A stretch of 64,000 nt of DNA from JACPUX01 sp964517465 (GTDB lineage: Bacteria > Pseudomonadota > Gammaproteobacteria > Burkholderiales > Casimicrobiaceae), in assembly GCA_964517465.1 (NCBI GenBank), contig CAZFEK010000021.1, forward strand, positions 6,946-70,945, given 5' to 3'. The position numbers and the translations under genes were made by a program. Position 1 is the first letter of the stretch. Each line of letters opens with the position of its first letter. Shown piece by piece: positions 16,101 through 26,519 of this stretch. The notes below the pieces were generated by a model. It saw nothing but the letters and a program-made list of their open reading frames with translations, was not told where the DNA came from and did not search any database.

Positions 16101-16501
16101 ATGCTCGTCGGTACATGCTCGACACCAACACGGTCAGCGAGCTGATCAAGGGGCACGCTGGGGTGCTGGGTCATGTACTTGCAGTGCCTATGGCGTCGCT
16201 GTGCATTTCGGCCGTGACCGAGGGAGAGTTGCGCTTCGGATTGGCCCGGCGACCGGCCGCAAAGCGATTACACGAGGCCGTTGCCGAACTTCTGCGCCGC
16301 GTCGAGGTTTTGCCATGGGACAGCGCGGTGGCGGAATGCTACGGCGCCATGCGCGCCGCAATGGCGCAGCGGGGTAAGGCCCTTGCGCCGCTGGACCTAA
16401 TGATCGCGGCGCATGCATCAGCGGTCGGGGCGGTGTTGGTCAGCCACGATGCGTCGTTCAAACACTGCCCTGGGCTCGCCCGGGAAGATTGGGCGGGCTA
16501 G
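16097..16501 (+). CDS. vapC: VapC-type PIN-domain ribonuclease toxin
   Basis: The 134-residue toxin has the four PIN acidic positions: Asp in YMLDTNTVSELIKG (Asp9), Glu in AVTEGELRFGL, Asp in LAPLDLMIAAHA, and Asp in VLVSHDASFKH. These bind Mg2+ and cut RNA; VapC toxins often target initiator tRNA or the sarcin-ricin loop, but the target here cannot be read from sequence. GTG 16097 overlaps the antitoxin stop; ATG 16115 is an alternative start. Length is normal and no key residue is missing, so the module looks intact. Confidence 0.88.
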   Translation: MNARRYMLDTNTVSELIKGHAGVLGHVLAVPMASLCISAVTEGELRFGLARRPAAKRLHEAVAELLRRVEVLPWDSAVAECYGAMRAAMAQRGKALAPLDLMIAAHASAVGAVLVSHDASFKHCPGLAREDWAG

Positions 16502-16591
16502 GCTGCAATTGGGGTTATGCGCTTTCCCCTCTGCCGAATGCGAGTCTTCCACCGTAGACCTAGGGATCGAACACCAAACAAGGAGGCGAGT

Positions 16592-17146
16592 ATGGCATTC
16601 GAAGCTAGGCAGTTGCGAGCGCTGAAGTTTCAGATGCATCCAAGGAACGATGAGGACAGGGCGTGGAAATTTCTTATCGAGGAGTTCAAGGCGCTGCGAG
16701 TAGAGATTGAGAACCGCTCGAAAGAGACGCATCAAATGATCGTTTTCGCAATCACTGGTTTGAGCGCGTATTTCTCCTGGGTAATTGGCAGCAAGGTGCT
16801 CGACGGTCTGTCCGGGCCGATGCGCACAGTTATTGCGGTGGTTCCCTTAATGCTGGTGGTCTTACTTTGGGTGCGTGCCCATCTTGCTCATAAAGCTATC
16901 GAGCGAATCGGCGATTACATTCAGTCGATAGAGCAAGCTGCCAAGCTTCCAGAGGGCCTCGGCTGGGAGGGTTCCTTGCGACGGTCCGCGCGGGCGGAAA
17001 GGCCTGGAAGCCAGGGAAAAGGGATTGCCGAGCGCGCGAACTGGAGTGCCGAGTTCGTCTTCTACATGACGCTGGGCCTTCTTGCGTTCTGTTTTGCGCT
17101 TTTTGTTTTTGGATGGAGCCCCGCGATGCTCCTGGATCTGTTGTAG
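16592..17146 (+). CDS. Hypothetical membrane protein
   Basis: I do not recognise a family for this 184-residue protein. ATG 16592 follows AAGGAGG at good distance. An N-terminal soluble helix rich in charge (NDEDRAWKFLIEEFKALRVE) precedes two hydrophobic segments around 50-85 (MIVFAITGLSAYFSWVIGS, VIAVVPLMLVVLLWVRAHL). A basic loop follows, and then a last segment (FYMTLGLLAFCFALFVFGW) near the C-terminus. Codon use is less GC-biased than that of its neighbours, which fits an acquired gene. The AraC gene frame overlaps its last 34 bases. Confidence 0.6.
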   Translation: MAFEARQLRALKFQMHPRNDEDRAWKFLIEEFKALRVEIENRSKETHQMIVFAITGLSAYFSWVIGSKVLDGLSGPMRTVIAVVPLMLVVLLWVRAHLAHKAIERIGDYIQSIEQAAKLPEGLGWEGSLRRSARAERPGSQGKGIAERANWSAEFVFYMTLGLLAFCFALFVFGWSPAMLLDLL

Positions 17147-18060
17147 ACCAGGTGGCAGTGCGTCGAGACGAGCCTCCACTCACTGGCGGCGCTTCTTGTT
17201 TGGACGCGGTTCCTACTCATTCAGCATCGCGCACTTTGAACGCGCTTTCTGTCAAGCCCTACCACTGCGCCGCCACTCCCGATACGCCGCCCGTGCCCGA
17301 GGCGCATGGTGATTGGTGCCTCGCCTACGTCCACCGTGGCAGCTTCGGTTATCGCTGCCTCGCGCATACGGCGCACGAACTGGTGGCCGGGGCGGTGCTC
17401 ATCGGCAGGCCGGGAGAGGGCTATCTGTGTACCCACGAGCACCATGCTGGAGGTGATGTTTGTCTGTCTTTCGAGTTCGCCGCCGGTCTGGCGGAAGAGC
17501 TGCGCTTGGGACGGATCGCAGCGACGCGCGATTTTTTGCCGCCCCTGCCCGAACTGCGCGTTTGGGGCGAACTTGCATGTGCGGCGATGCAGGATGAGGG
17601 CAGTGTGGCGCCGGATGAAGCGGGGCTCTTTTTTGCCGCGCGCCTGGTTCGACTCGCCCAGGATAAGCCCTTGCCGCGAGCCGCGCCCAGCGCCCGGGAC
17701 CGCCGCCGCGCGGTCGAGGCCGCGCTGTGGCTCGAAGCCCATGCCGGCGAAGCCGTGGGACTCGATGACCTGGCGCGGCTGGCCTGTACCACGCCGCTGC
17801 ATTTTTTGCGGGTGTTCACCCGCGTCGTCGGGGCGACACCCCATCAATACCTCATTCGCAGCCGCTTGGCGCAAGCGAGCCGCCTGCTCGCCGCAGGCGA
17901 CCTGCCGGTGACCGAAGTGGCGCTGGCCGCCGGATTCAACGATCTATCGAACTTCGTGCGTACTTTTCAGCGCGCCAGCGGTTTGGCCCCGGGCCAGCTC
18001 AAACGCGCCCTCGCCGAAGATCGCAGTTTTTTCCAAGTGGCGCGGCGCACCATGGGCTAG
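17113..18060 (+). CDS. AraC-family transcriptional regulator
   Basis: The protein is up to 315 residues. The last 100 residues hold the two AraC helix-turn-helix motifs: GLDDLARLACTTPLHFLRVF, then a linker, then VTEVALAAGFNDLSNFVRTF ending in the LAPGQLKRAL region. The N-terminal half has a cupin-like beta pattern (HRGSFGYRCLAHTAHELVAG, GRPGEGYLCTHEH), so it probably binds a small ligand. The start is uncertain: ATG 17113 overlaps the previous gene, while GTG 17152 or a TTG near 17234 would avoid this. The next gene starts 43 bases downstream, so the regulator may control the 18.1-21.4 kb group. Confidence 0.85.
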   Translation: MEPRDAPGSVVDQVAVRRDEPPLTGGASCLDAVPTHSASRTLNALSVKPYHCAATPDTPPVPEAHGDWCLAYVHRGSFGYRCLAHTAHELVAGAVLIGRPGEGYLCTHEHHAGGDVCLSFEFAAGLAEELRLGRIAATRDFLPPLPELRVWGELACAAMQDEGSVAPDEAGLFFAARLVRLAQDKPLPRAAPSARDRRRAVEAALWLEAHAGEAVGLDDLARLACTTPLHFLRVFTRVVGATPHQYLIRSRLAQASRLLAAGDLPVTEVALAAGFNDLSNFVRTFQRASGLAPGQLKRALAEDRSFFQVARRTMG

Positions 18061-18103
18061 CATCGGTTTCACATCGAGGCACCATGCCCGAAGGAGAGAA
18101 CCG

Positions 18104-18787
18104 ATGAGCATCTTTACCCTTTGCACCGCGACCGTCCCGCAAGGCAAATTGCCCGAGGCCCTGGCCGACCTTGCCGCCGCCGAACCCAAGTTCAACGCCG
18201 AGGCTGGCGTGCTGTGGCGACGCTTTTTTCAATGTCAGGTGCAGCCGCACATCATCTGGGCGGTGACCGAGTGGCTGTCGGAGCGGCACCACCACGACGC
18301 CGCGCAAAGCCTCATGAAAACCCGCCGCGACGATCGCATCGCGGCCATCAACTTCGGGCCGGATCCCTACTACGAAATCTTCTGCGATGAAGCCCTCGAT
18401 CTGCGCGTCGGCGAGCCGGCCGCGGATGCGGGCCAGGTGGTCATCGCCCAGGGTTTGATCGGCGAACGCGGGCGCGAGGCGTACTTGGATCAACGCGCCG
18501 AGGTCGCCAAAGCACTGGCCCCACGGGTGGCCTGGCAAAGGATTTATCACAACCGCTACCACCGCGACGAGTTCATCGCCCTGCTCGGTTTTCGCGACCA
18601 CGCTGCCTACCACGCGGCCGGCGAAGTGGACGGCTTGCGCTTGGAAGAGGCATTACTCACCGGCCTGCGGGAACCGCTGGGTATGGCCCGGGTGGCAAGC
18701 TACAACCAATATGTCTGCGTGCCCCTGGAGTTGGCTCGGCCCGTATCGAAATCTCGGACGAGTGGTGTTGGGGCCGATTTGGTTTGA
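18104..18787 (+). CDS. Hypothetical protein, possible dimeric alpha-beta barrel fold
   Basis: The 227-residue soluble protein starts at ATG behind AAGGAGAG. The opening (MSIFTLCTATVPQGKLPEAL, then EPKFNAEAGVLWRRFFQCQV) and HIIWAVTEWLSERHHHDAAQ recall antibiotic-biosynthesis-monooxygenase-like dimeric barrels, a similar pattern seeming to recur near FIALLGFRDHAAYHAAGEVD. A tandem barrel is therefore possible, but I cannot name a reaction. It sits 43 bases after the AraC gene and 45 bases before a tautomerase gene, so a small catabolic operon is likely. Confidence 0.55.
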   Translation: MSIFTLCTATVPQGKLPEALADLAAAEPKFNAEAGVLWRRFFQCQVQPHIIWAVTEWLSERHHHDAAQSLMKTRRDDRIAAINFGPDPYYEIFCDEALDLRVGEPAADAGQVVIAQGLIGERGREAYLDQRAEVAKALAPRVAWQRIYHNRYHRDEFIALLGFRDHAAYHAAGEVDGLRLEEALLTGLREPLGMARVASYNQYVCVPLELARPVSKSRTSGVGADLV

Positions 18788-18832
18788 AAATGGTCGTTTG
18801 GGTCGCAGACCCGCCGAGAAAGCGAAGCGTCC

Positions 18833-19201
18833 ATGCCGATTGCCGACATCGAACTCGTGCTCGCCGCTGCAGATGAGCTTGCCCCCGGACTCGCGGCGCG
18901 TCTGGCGGCGGTTTTGGGGGAGGTATTCGAGGCGCCCGCGGGGCGCGTTTGGGTGCGCCTGCGCGCGCTGCCCGCGGCGCAGTACGCCGAAAACGCGGCA
19001 CCGCTTTGCGCCGAGGAACTACCGGCCTTCGTGAGCCTGTTGCTGGCCCGCCCACCCGAAGGCGCGGCCAGGGCCGCGCAAGCCGCCGCGGTGTGCGCGG
19101 CCGTCGCGCAGGTGATTGGGCGAGCACGCGAGCGGGTGCATGTGTTGTATGCTCCGCCTGCGGCTGGGCGCGTGGCCTTTGGAGGCGTCCTGCTGGAGTG
19201 A
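18833..19201 (+). CDS. Tautomerase-superfamily protein
   Basis: The 122-residue protein begins MPIADIELVLAAADELAPGL. The tautomerase superfamily uses an N-terminal Pro, exposed after Met removal, as catalytic base, and 4-oxalocrotonate tautomerase also begins MPI. The pattern of beta strand, long helix (LAPGLAARLAAVLGEVFEA) and strand (RVWVRLRALP) appears, then a second helix and the strand VHVLYAPPAAGRVAFGG. This fits a two-repeat member such as MIF, CHMI or MSAD. The substrate is unknown. The SGNH hydrolase gene follows after 38 bases. Confidence 0.65.
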   Translation: MPIADIELVLAAADELAPGLAARLAAVLGEVFEAPAGRVWVRLRALPAAQYAENAAPLCAEELPAFVSLLLARPPEGAARAAQAAAVCAAVAQVIGRARERVHVLYAPPAAGRVAFGGVLLE

Positions 19202-19239
19202 GCGGGTTGTGCCGCGATGCCATCGAGTCCGGAGGCCTG

Positions 19240-19881
19240 ATGCAACAGATTCTGGTTTACGCCGATTCCTTGTCCTGGGGCATCATTCCCACCACCCGGG
19301 AGCGCCTGCCTTTCGCGCAGCGCTGGCCGGGGGTGATGGAGGGCGCGCTGCTCGCCGCAGGAAGGCAGGTGCGCGTGATCGAAGACTGCCTCAACGGCCG
19401 GCGCACGGTCTGGGAAGATCCCTTCAAGCCGGGCCGTAAGGGTATCGAGGGCCTCGCACAGCGCATCGAATGCCATTCGCCGCTGGCGCTGGTCATCCTG
19501 GCGTTGGGCAGCAACGATTTTCAGGCGACGCACCAGAACTACGCCTGGCAGAGCGCGCAAGGCATTGCCGCGCTGATCGGCGCCATCCGCGGAGCGCCCA
19601 TCGAACCCGGCATGCCGGTGCCGCCCATTTTGGTGGTGGCGCCGCCTCCCATCAGTATCGCCAAAGGCACGATCGCGCCCAAGTTCGAAGGCGCGGACCA
19701 ACGATGCCGAGGCGCCGCGGCGGCCTATGCCGCGGTATGCCAGGAACTGGGCTGCCGCTTTTTCGATGCCGGGCAGGTCGTGGCGGTGAGCGAGCGCGAC
19801 GGCGTGCATCTCGAAGCCCGAGCGCATGAGGTGTTGGGCCGCGCACTGGCGGAAGTTCTCGCTCTGGAGATCGGTTTATGA
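19240..19881 (+). CDS. SGNH/GDSL-family hydrolase
   Basis: The 213-residue protein starts at ATG 19240 behind CCGGAGG. The SGNH blocks are visible: block I YADSLSWGII with the nucleophile Ser near residue 8, block III LALGSNDF and block V RDGVHLEARAHE supplying Asp and His. A VIEDCLNGRRTVWED segment covers block II. It has no signal peptide, so it is probably a cytoplasmic esterase; arylesterase-like enzymes of this kind act on small esters or acetyl groups. Its stop overlaps the ATG of the next gene (ATGA), showing translational coupling. Confidence 0.8.
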   Translation: MQQILVYADSLSWGIIPTTRERLPFAQRWPGVMEGALLAAGRQVRVIEDCLNGRRTVWEDPFKPGRKGIEGLAQRIECHSPLALVILALGSNDFQATHQNYAWQSAQGIAALIGAIRGAPIEPGMPVPPILVVAPPPISIAKGTIAPKFEGADQRCRGAAAAYAAVCQELGCRFFDAGQVVAVSERDGVHLEARAHEVLGRALAEVLALEIGL

Positions 19882-21356
19882 GTCGGAGCGCCGATGCGGC
19901 GCGCTGGTTCTGTGCTTTGGTCGTCCTGTCCTGGAGTTGCGCGGTGCCGGCCCAGTCCCCGCCGGTCATCGAGTTTTTCAACGTCGAGCTCAAGCACTAT
20001 TTCATGACCGCCAACGCCCAGGAGGCCGCGGGCATCGACCAAGGTGCGGCGGGTCCGGGTTGGTCGCGCACGGGGCGCAGCTTTTTGTCGGGGGGTGAGC
20101 GCGCAGTCTGCCGCTTTTACGGCGTGCCCCAGCGCGGCGGGCCGAACAGCCACTTCTATACCGCCGACGCCGCCGAATGCCTGGCCGTGCAGCAAGACCC
20201 GGGCTGGCATCTGGAAGGCTACGACTTCTACACCAGCGTGCCGGGAAGCCAAGGCTGTTCCGCCGGCCAGCTTGCGGTTTATCGCCTCTACAACAACCGC
20301 GCCGCAGAGGGCGACAGCAACCACCGCTATACCACCGATCTCGCGCTGTATGAACAGATGCGGCAGGCGGGATGGGCGGGTGAAGGGGTGGTGATGTGTG
20401 CGCCGGCACCAACCGGTTCCACCGGGGCTGCGCCGCGGGTGTTCGCCCTGATGGACCGCGGGGCGAGTGCGGCGAGCCTGCTGCAATACGCGCAGCGAAG
20501 TAATGTCGACGGCCTGGCCTGGCGTGGTTCCTGGAGCGATCTCGAACCCAGCGCGGGCCGCTATGAGTGGCAGCGCCTCGATGCCGCCCTGGACACCGCG
20601 CGTACCACCGGAAAAGGGCTGACCGTGCATGTCATGGGCTCTTTGGGAGCGGCGCCGACTTGGCTGGCGGGGCTGGGGGCTCAGACCTATACCTACAGCG
20701 CCCCCTACGGCAGCGTCACCGACCCCATTCCCTGGGACGCGGTATTCCTCGCGCGCTACGGCCAGTTTGTGGGCGAAATGGCCGAACACATGGCCGCGCG
20801 CGGCGATGCGGCGCGCGTCACCGCGGTTTCAGTGACCGTTCCGGTGCCCGAGATGTCTTTGTTGGGTTGCCGCGATGGCCGGCTCACGGGCGGTACGACC
20901 TATACCCGGGCGAACTATCTGCAGGCCTGGAAAAGCAGCGTGGAGCGTATGGCGACGGCGTTTCCGACTCAGACCGTTTTCATTTCGGCGCCGGTGGCCA
21001 CCATCTGCCAGCCGGATACCGACGGACGCGCCTTCTACACGGACGTGATGGATCATGCGCTGGGCCTTAGCGCCAAGGCGGCGATATTTGCGGCCGATCT
21101 CAACGCCGAAGGCAGTCAAAGACTCGAGCAAGTGGCCGACGCCGTGCGTGCACGCGCCGCGCTTGCCTTCCAGACCATCTGGTCGGCCACCAACGACCCG
21201 CAAGGGCGCATGCGCGGCTCGCTCAAAACTGCCGTATGCAAAGGCTTGGCCGCCGGCGCCAAATACTTCGAAATCTACCAAGCCGATCTGGACAACACCG
21301 ACGCGGCGGTGCAGGAAGCGATATCGCTGGCGCGGGGAGGGCCAGGCGGCTGCTAG
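19878..21356 (+). CDS. Secreted protein: N-terminal DUF5648-like domain plus glycosidase-like barrel
   Basis: The 492-residue protein has a signal peptide ending near SCAVPA. Residues about 30-175 are a DUF5648-like domain (VIEFFNVELKHYFMTANAQE, IDQGAAGPGWSRTG, VCRFYG, HFYTADAAEC, AVYRLYNN, GWAGEGVVMCAP). From 190 on, a second domain reads like a glycoside-hydrolase TIM barrel: NVDGLAWRGSWSDLEPSAG, RYEWQRLDAALDTARTTGKG, LTVHVMG, later VTVPVPEMSLLG and KYFEIYQADL. The VPEMS and YFEIYQ glutamates are candidate catalytic acids, but I cannot assign a family. The same DUF5648-like domain is C-terminal in the protein at 10421-11872. Confidence 0.7.
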   Translation: MSRSADAARWFCALVVLSWSCAVPAQSPPVIEFFNVELKHYFMTANAQEAAGIDQGAAGPGWSRTGRSFLSGGERAVCRFYGVPQRGGPNSHFYTADAAECLAVQQDPGWHLEGYDFYTSVPGSQGCSAGQLAVYRLYNNRAAEGDSNHRYTTDLALYEQMRQAGWAGEGVVMCAPAPTGSTGAAPRVFALMDRGASAASLLQYAQRSNVDGLAWRGSWSDLEPSAGRYEWQRLDAALDTARTTGKGLTVHVMGSLGAAPTWLAGLGAQTYTYSAPYGSVTDPIPWDAVFLARYGQFVGEMAEHMAARGDAARVTAVSVTVPVPEMSLLGCRDGRLTGGTTYTRANYLQAWKSSVERMATAFPTQTVFISAPVATICQPDTDGRAFYTDVMDHALGLSAKAAIFAADLNAEGSQRLEQVADAVRARAALAFQTIWSATNDPQGRMRGSLKTAVCKGLAAGAKYFEIYQADLDNTDAAVQEAISLARGGPGGC

Positions 21357-21462
21357 GGGGGGGGCTGGGCAGCGGAAGGGAAAGCCCAGCCGAAGGTCGG
21401 GCTCGCGTCGAACGATCGTTCCGCGCTAAAATAATCGATTGCGCTTCGAGTTCGAGGTCGCC

Positions 21463-23487
<2,025 letters not shown>

Positions 23488-23737
23488 CCACGGGTCGAGC
23501 GCAAGCCCCGCCATTTTGGCGGGGTGAGCGAGACGAATCCTCAGTTCGGAGGCGCCAGCCTCCGTTCTGGCTCGTGGCGAGGAAGCCCCCGCATTCATGC
23601 GGCGGAGACTCACCACGGGTCGAGCGCAAGCCCCGCCATTTTTGGCGGGGTGAGCGAGATGAATCCTCAGTTCGGAGGCGCCAGCCTCCGTTCTGGCGCG
23701 TGGCGAGGAAGCCCCCGCATTCATGCGGGGGAGACTC
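23488..23737. repeat. Two tandem copies of a 125-bp multi-hairpin repeat (family A)
   Basis: Copy 1 begins at 23488 and copy 2 at 23613; both begin CCACGGGTCGAGCGCAAG. Each holds three hairpins: CCCCGCC-ATTTT-GGCGGGG, then GGAGGC-GCCA-GCCTCC, then CCCCCGCAT/ATGCGGGGG. The last is perfect in copy 2 and has a mismatch in copy 1. Linkers GTGAGCGAGA and GTGGCGAGGAAGCC are conserved. A third, diverged member sits in-frame inside the S9 peptidase gene at 34611-34739. The pair fills the uvrB-SEC-C intergenic region. Confidence 0.85.
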
Positions 23738-23762
23738 ACTTTTCGGGAACGAGGGGAAGATC

Positions 23763-25667
23763 GTGAATATCGACGAAGATGATGCCGGCAACGAAAAGAT
23801 GGGCGAGCTGTTGCGCTTTGGGGTTCAACTGGCGCTCGAAGAGAAGGATTTCGCCAAGGCGCTCGATCGCTTTGATGAGGCGCTGCCGCGGATTCACCCG
23901 GGGCTGCTGGCAGGGATTGCGGCGGGCCTGCCGCGCAAGCCGATTTCCATGGCCTTGTTGCGTGACATCTGGAACCGCTGCCCGCAACCCGACAACGAAT
24001 GGCGCCCGCGCCCCCTGCCCAAACCCGAACGCAATGCGCCTTGTCCTTGCGGGTCGGGCGAGAAGTTCAAAGCCTGCTGCGCGGGCATGCCGGGTTCACC
24101 CTTCGGGCCGGGGTTGACGGTGTTGAGCTACGTGCTGGAACGTTTTCCCCCGGAGAGCTACGGCCAATTGCCCTGGAAGCGTCTCGATCCCCAGGAGTTG
24201 GCCTTTGCCGCCAAACTATGGCTGGACGCAGGAGAAGACGAACGCGCCGAGGCGCTTTTGGTGCCGATGCTCGACGACCTGCGCCGCCTCGACCCGCGCT
24301 ACGAAGACGCTTTCGATACCCTGAGCGATCTTTATCTCGAGCAGGGCGAACACGAAAAGCGCGATGCCCTGGTCCAGCGTATGCAAAGCGCGCCCGACCG
24401 CAGCATACAAAGCGCGGCGTGGCAACGTTGGGCGAGCATGTGCGCCGATCGGGGCGAACGCGAAGCCGCCTGGGAAGCCTTTGCCACGGCGCAGAAAGCC
24501 GACCCCAAGAGCCCCGCGTTGGCCCACCTCGAAGTGACCATGCTCCTGGCCGAGGGGGAGATCGAACGCGCGCAGTTGCGTGCCCGATTCTGGGCTCGGC
24601 AGTTCGCCAACCGCGAAGACATCAATCCGGATCTCATCGATCTCTTGGAAGAATGCGCCGAAGATCCCACGCGCTGGCTCAGAGGCATGGCCGGCGGGGG
24701 GTTCGACTTCAAAGACGAGGACCTCGACGAGGATGAAGAGGAGGATGACGACGAATACGACGAAGCCATTTTCGACGATGCGCTGCCCCGCTTCATCGCC
24801 GCACTTCAGCCCAGAGCGCCCGAGTGCCACTATCGTCTGAATGCCTTCGGCGACGCCGCCGTGGGCTTGATCCCGGATGCCGCCTTGGCCGTGCTGGAAA
24901 GGGACTGGCAAGAGATCTGCCCGATCGCGAACGAAGCAGCCGAGGACGAAATCGATCCTTGGGAAGATCCCGAATGGCTGGATTGGCTGGAGCATCACCC
25001 CCTGGTCTACCAGTCTTTTTCGATTCTCGAGGATCTGCTCGATCTTCTCGATCTCGCACCCCTGGATATCGGTGGATTCGACGATGCCATCGATGCGCTC
25101 TACGACGGCGTTCCGGCGCATGCCCTGGCCTTGCTGCGCCTGGTCATCGCCGAACATGGCGCGCAGGGGAAAAGGCTGGAATGGGCTTGGCTGGAGAACC
25201 GTCCCGCGCTGCGCCTGGTCGCTGAAGCGGCCAGGGGCTTGACCGATTCCGAGGCGCGTATCGATCTGCTCGAATGGCTGGTCTATACGCTCAATCCCAA
25301 CGACAACCAGGGTGAGCGCGAAGATCTGCTGCACCTATGCCTGCGCGCCGGAGAGACCGAACGCGCCTGGAAGGTTTGCGAAACCTACCCCGACGACGGC
25401 CTCACCGGCATGCGCTATGGTCGTGTGCTCACCCTTTTTCAGCTCGGCCGCCGCGCCGAAGCTGAAGCGGCCTGGCGTCAGGCGGCCGCCGCCGCGCCCC
25501 ACGTCGCGAACTTGCTGGTGCAAAAGAAACGCACCCAGCCACCGCAATCGATAGGCGAAACCGTCGTGGTCGGCAGCATCGAAGAAGCCTGGCTCTACCT
25601 CGCGCGCGCCAAGGACTTGTGGAAATCGAGCGGGGCGGTGAGCTGGGCGAGGGGCTTGAAGGGCTGA
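23763..25667 (+). CDS. SEC-C motif and TPR-type protein
   Basis: The 634-residue protein starts at GTG 23763 behind GAGGGGAAG; the frame upstream only reads the repeats. A SEC-C zinc-binding motif, NAPCPCGSGEKFKACC, sits at about residues 94-109. After it, helical pairs with TPR-like spacing run to about 300 (EDAFDTLSDLYLEQGEHEKR, AAWEAFATAQKADPKSPALA). A very acidic run near 320-340 (DEDLDEDEEEDDDEYDEAIF) precedes a second helical half. SEC-C domains bind zinc and occur in SecA and many poorly studied proteins. The role is unknown; protein binding is likely. Confidence 0.75.
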   Translation: MNIDEDDAGNEKMGELLRFGVQLALEEKDFAKALDRFDEALPRIHPGLLAGIAAGLPRKPISMALLRDIWNRCPQPDNEWRPRPLPKPERNAPCPCGSGEKFKACCAGMPGSPFGPGLTVLSYVLERFPPESYGQLPWKRLDPQELAFAAKLWLDAGEDERAEALLVPMLDDLRRLDPRYEDAFDTLSDLYLEQGEHEKRDALVQRMQSAPDRSIQSAAWQRWASMCADRGEREAAWEAFATAQKADPKSPALAHLEVTMLLAEGEIERAQLRARFWARQFANREDINPDLIDLLEECAEDPTRWLRGMAGGGFDFKDEDLDEDEEEDDDEYDEAIFDDALPRFIAALQPRAPECHYRLNAFGDAAVGLIPDAALAVLERDWQEICPIANEAAEDEIDPWEDPEWLDWLEHHPLVYQSFSILEDLLDLLDLAPLDIGGFDDAIDALYDGVPAHALALLRLVIAEHGAQGKRLEWAWLENRPALRLVAEAARGLTDSEARIDLLEWLVYTLNPNDNQGEREDLLHLCLRAGETERAWKVCETYPDDGLTGMRYGRVLTLFQLGRRAEAEAAWRQAAAAAPHVANLLVQKKRTQPPQSIGETVVVGSIEEAWLYLARAKDLWKSSGAVSWARGLKG

Positions 25668-25703
25668 GGGTCCGTGGGATTACTCTGATCGCGCCAGCGC
25701 CCC

Positions 25704-25918
25704 TGTAGGAGCGGCCTTGGCGGCGAAAGCGCCTGGTGCAAATGTGAACCGCCGATTCGCGGGCAAGCCCGCTCCTACAAAACCTTGGCGTGGGTCGGTA
25801 GGAGCGGCCTTGGCCGCGATCAGGCCTGCGCGCCCTCGGCATCGCTGCCATCGCGGGCAAACCCGCTCCTACAAAACCTTGACGTGGGTCGGTAGGAGCG
25901 GCCTTGGCCGCGATCAGG
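25704..25918. repeat. REP-type palindromic repeats (family D), two inverted pairs plus a half
   Basis: GTAGGAGCGGCCTTGG starts near 25705, 25799 and 25891, and the complementary form GGGCAAxCCCGCTCCTACA ends near 25780 and 25880. Each forward/reverse pair can fold as a REP hairpin doublet, as in Pseudomonas-type REPIN arrangements. Short AAAACCTTGxCGTGGGTCG linkers are shared between pairs. The stretch 25668-26007 holds no gene besides these repeats. No adjacent REP-associated tyrosine transposase (RAYT) gene is visible in the window. Confidence 0.85.
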
Positions 25919-26007
25919 CAAGCACGCCACCGGCAGCGCCGCAAGTTCTCTAGCCAAATCTCCGAACACCTGCCTCATGAAGTCCGCAATACAGCACTCC
26001 GCCGGAC

Positions 26008-26352
26008 TCACACCCTGAATTCCGCAATGACTTCGATGAGGCCGACGATGTTCCGATTGAACTCGTCCAGCTCTTCGGCGGGCACCCATAGCTCCTGGTG
26101 AATTGCCGAACCAACGATCTTGATGGGGTAGCGGGCAACAAAATCGGCATTGACCGAGAATCGTGTAACGAATCCCGATCCGCTCTCCGGGACGTTCCAA
26201 TCCCGTGCGATCTGAGTGGCATATTCTTCGTTCAGCACGGGATAGAAGATGGGTTGTTCAGGGAGCCGGGGTGGGAACCCGCGCCAACCGGGAGCGGCGA
26301 TGAGATCGAGCTCCTTTGGGCCAACCGGGCGAAAGAGCGTGATCGTTCTCAT
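26008..26352 (-). CDS. Small protein of the ADP-ribosylation/crystallin J1-annotated type
   Basis: The 114-residue protein starts at ATG 26352. It has a highly ordered pattern: TITLFRPVGPKELDLIA, RGFPPRLPEQPIFYPVLNEE, YATQIARDWN, VTRFSVNADFVARYP, HQELWVPAEELDEFNRNIVG. Small proteins with this pattern are usually annotated ADP-ribosylation/crystallin J1, a name with little functional support. From the strand pattern it could be a compact ART-like fold. No operon partner is clear. Confidence 0.7.
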   Translation of the reverse strand: MRTITLFRPVGPKELDLIAAPGWRGFPPRLPEQPIFYPVLNEEYATQIARDWNVPESGSGFVTRFSVNADFVARYPIKIVGSAIHQELWVPAEELDEFNRNIVGLIEVIAEFRV

Positions 26353-26519
26353 AAACAGAAACCTTGTCGCTCGGGCGCGGCCGGAACGCTATTTCCGGCG
26401 AGCCGGAAGCTTGAGGATGATTGCAAACACGAGACCCCTGGGAGTCTCGATCTGAACTTGCTCGCGCGATGCCGCGGCGACCGGAACTGCTGGGTCTCGG
26501 GCTGGGCGGGCATGCACAG

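Noticed and set aside
21357..21462. LexA box before uvrB
   Set aside because: No CTGT-N8-ACAG site is present. A GGCTGGG/CCCAGCC hairpin is there but lacks a T-run.
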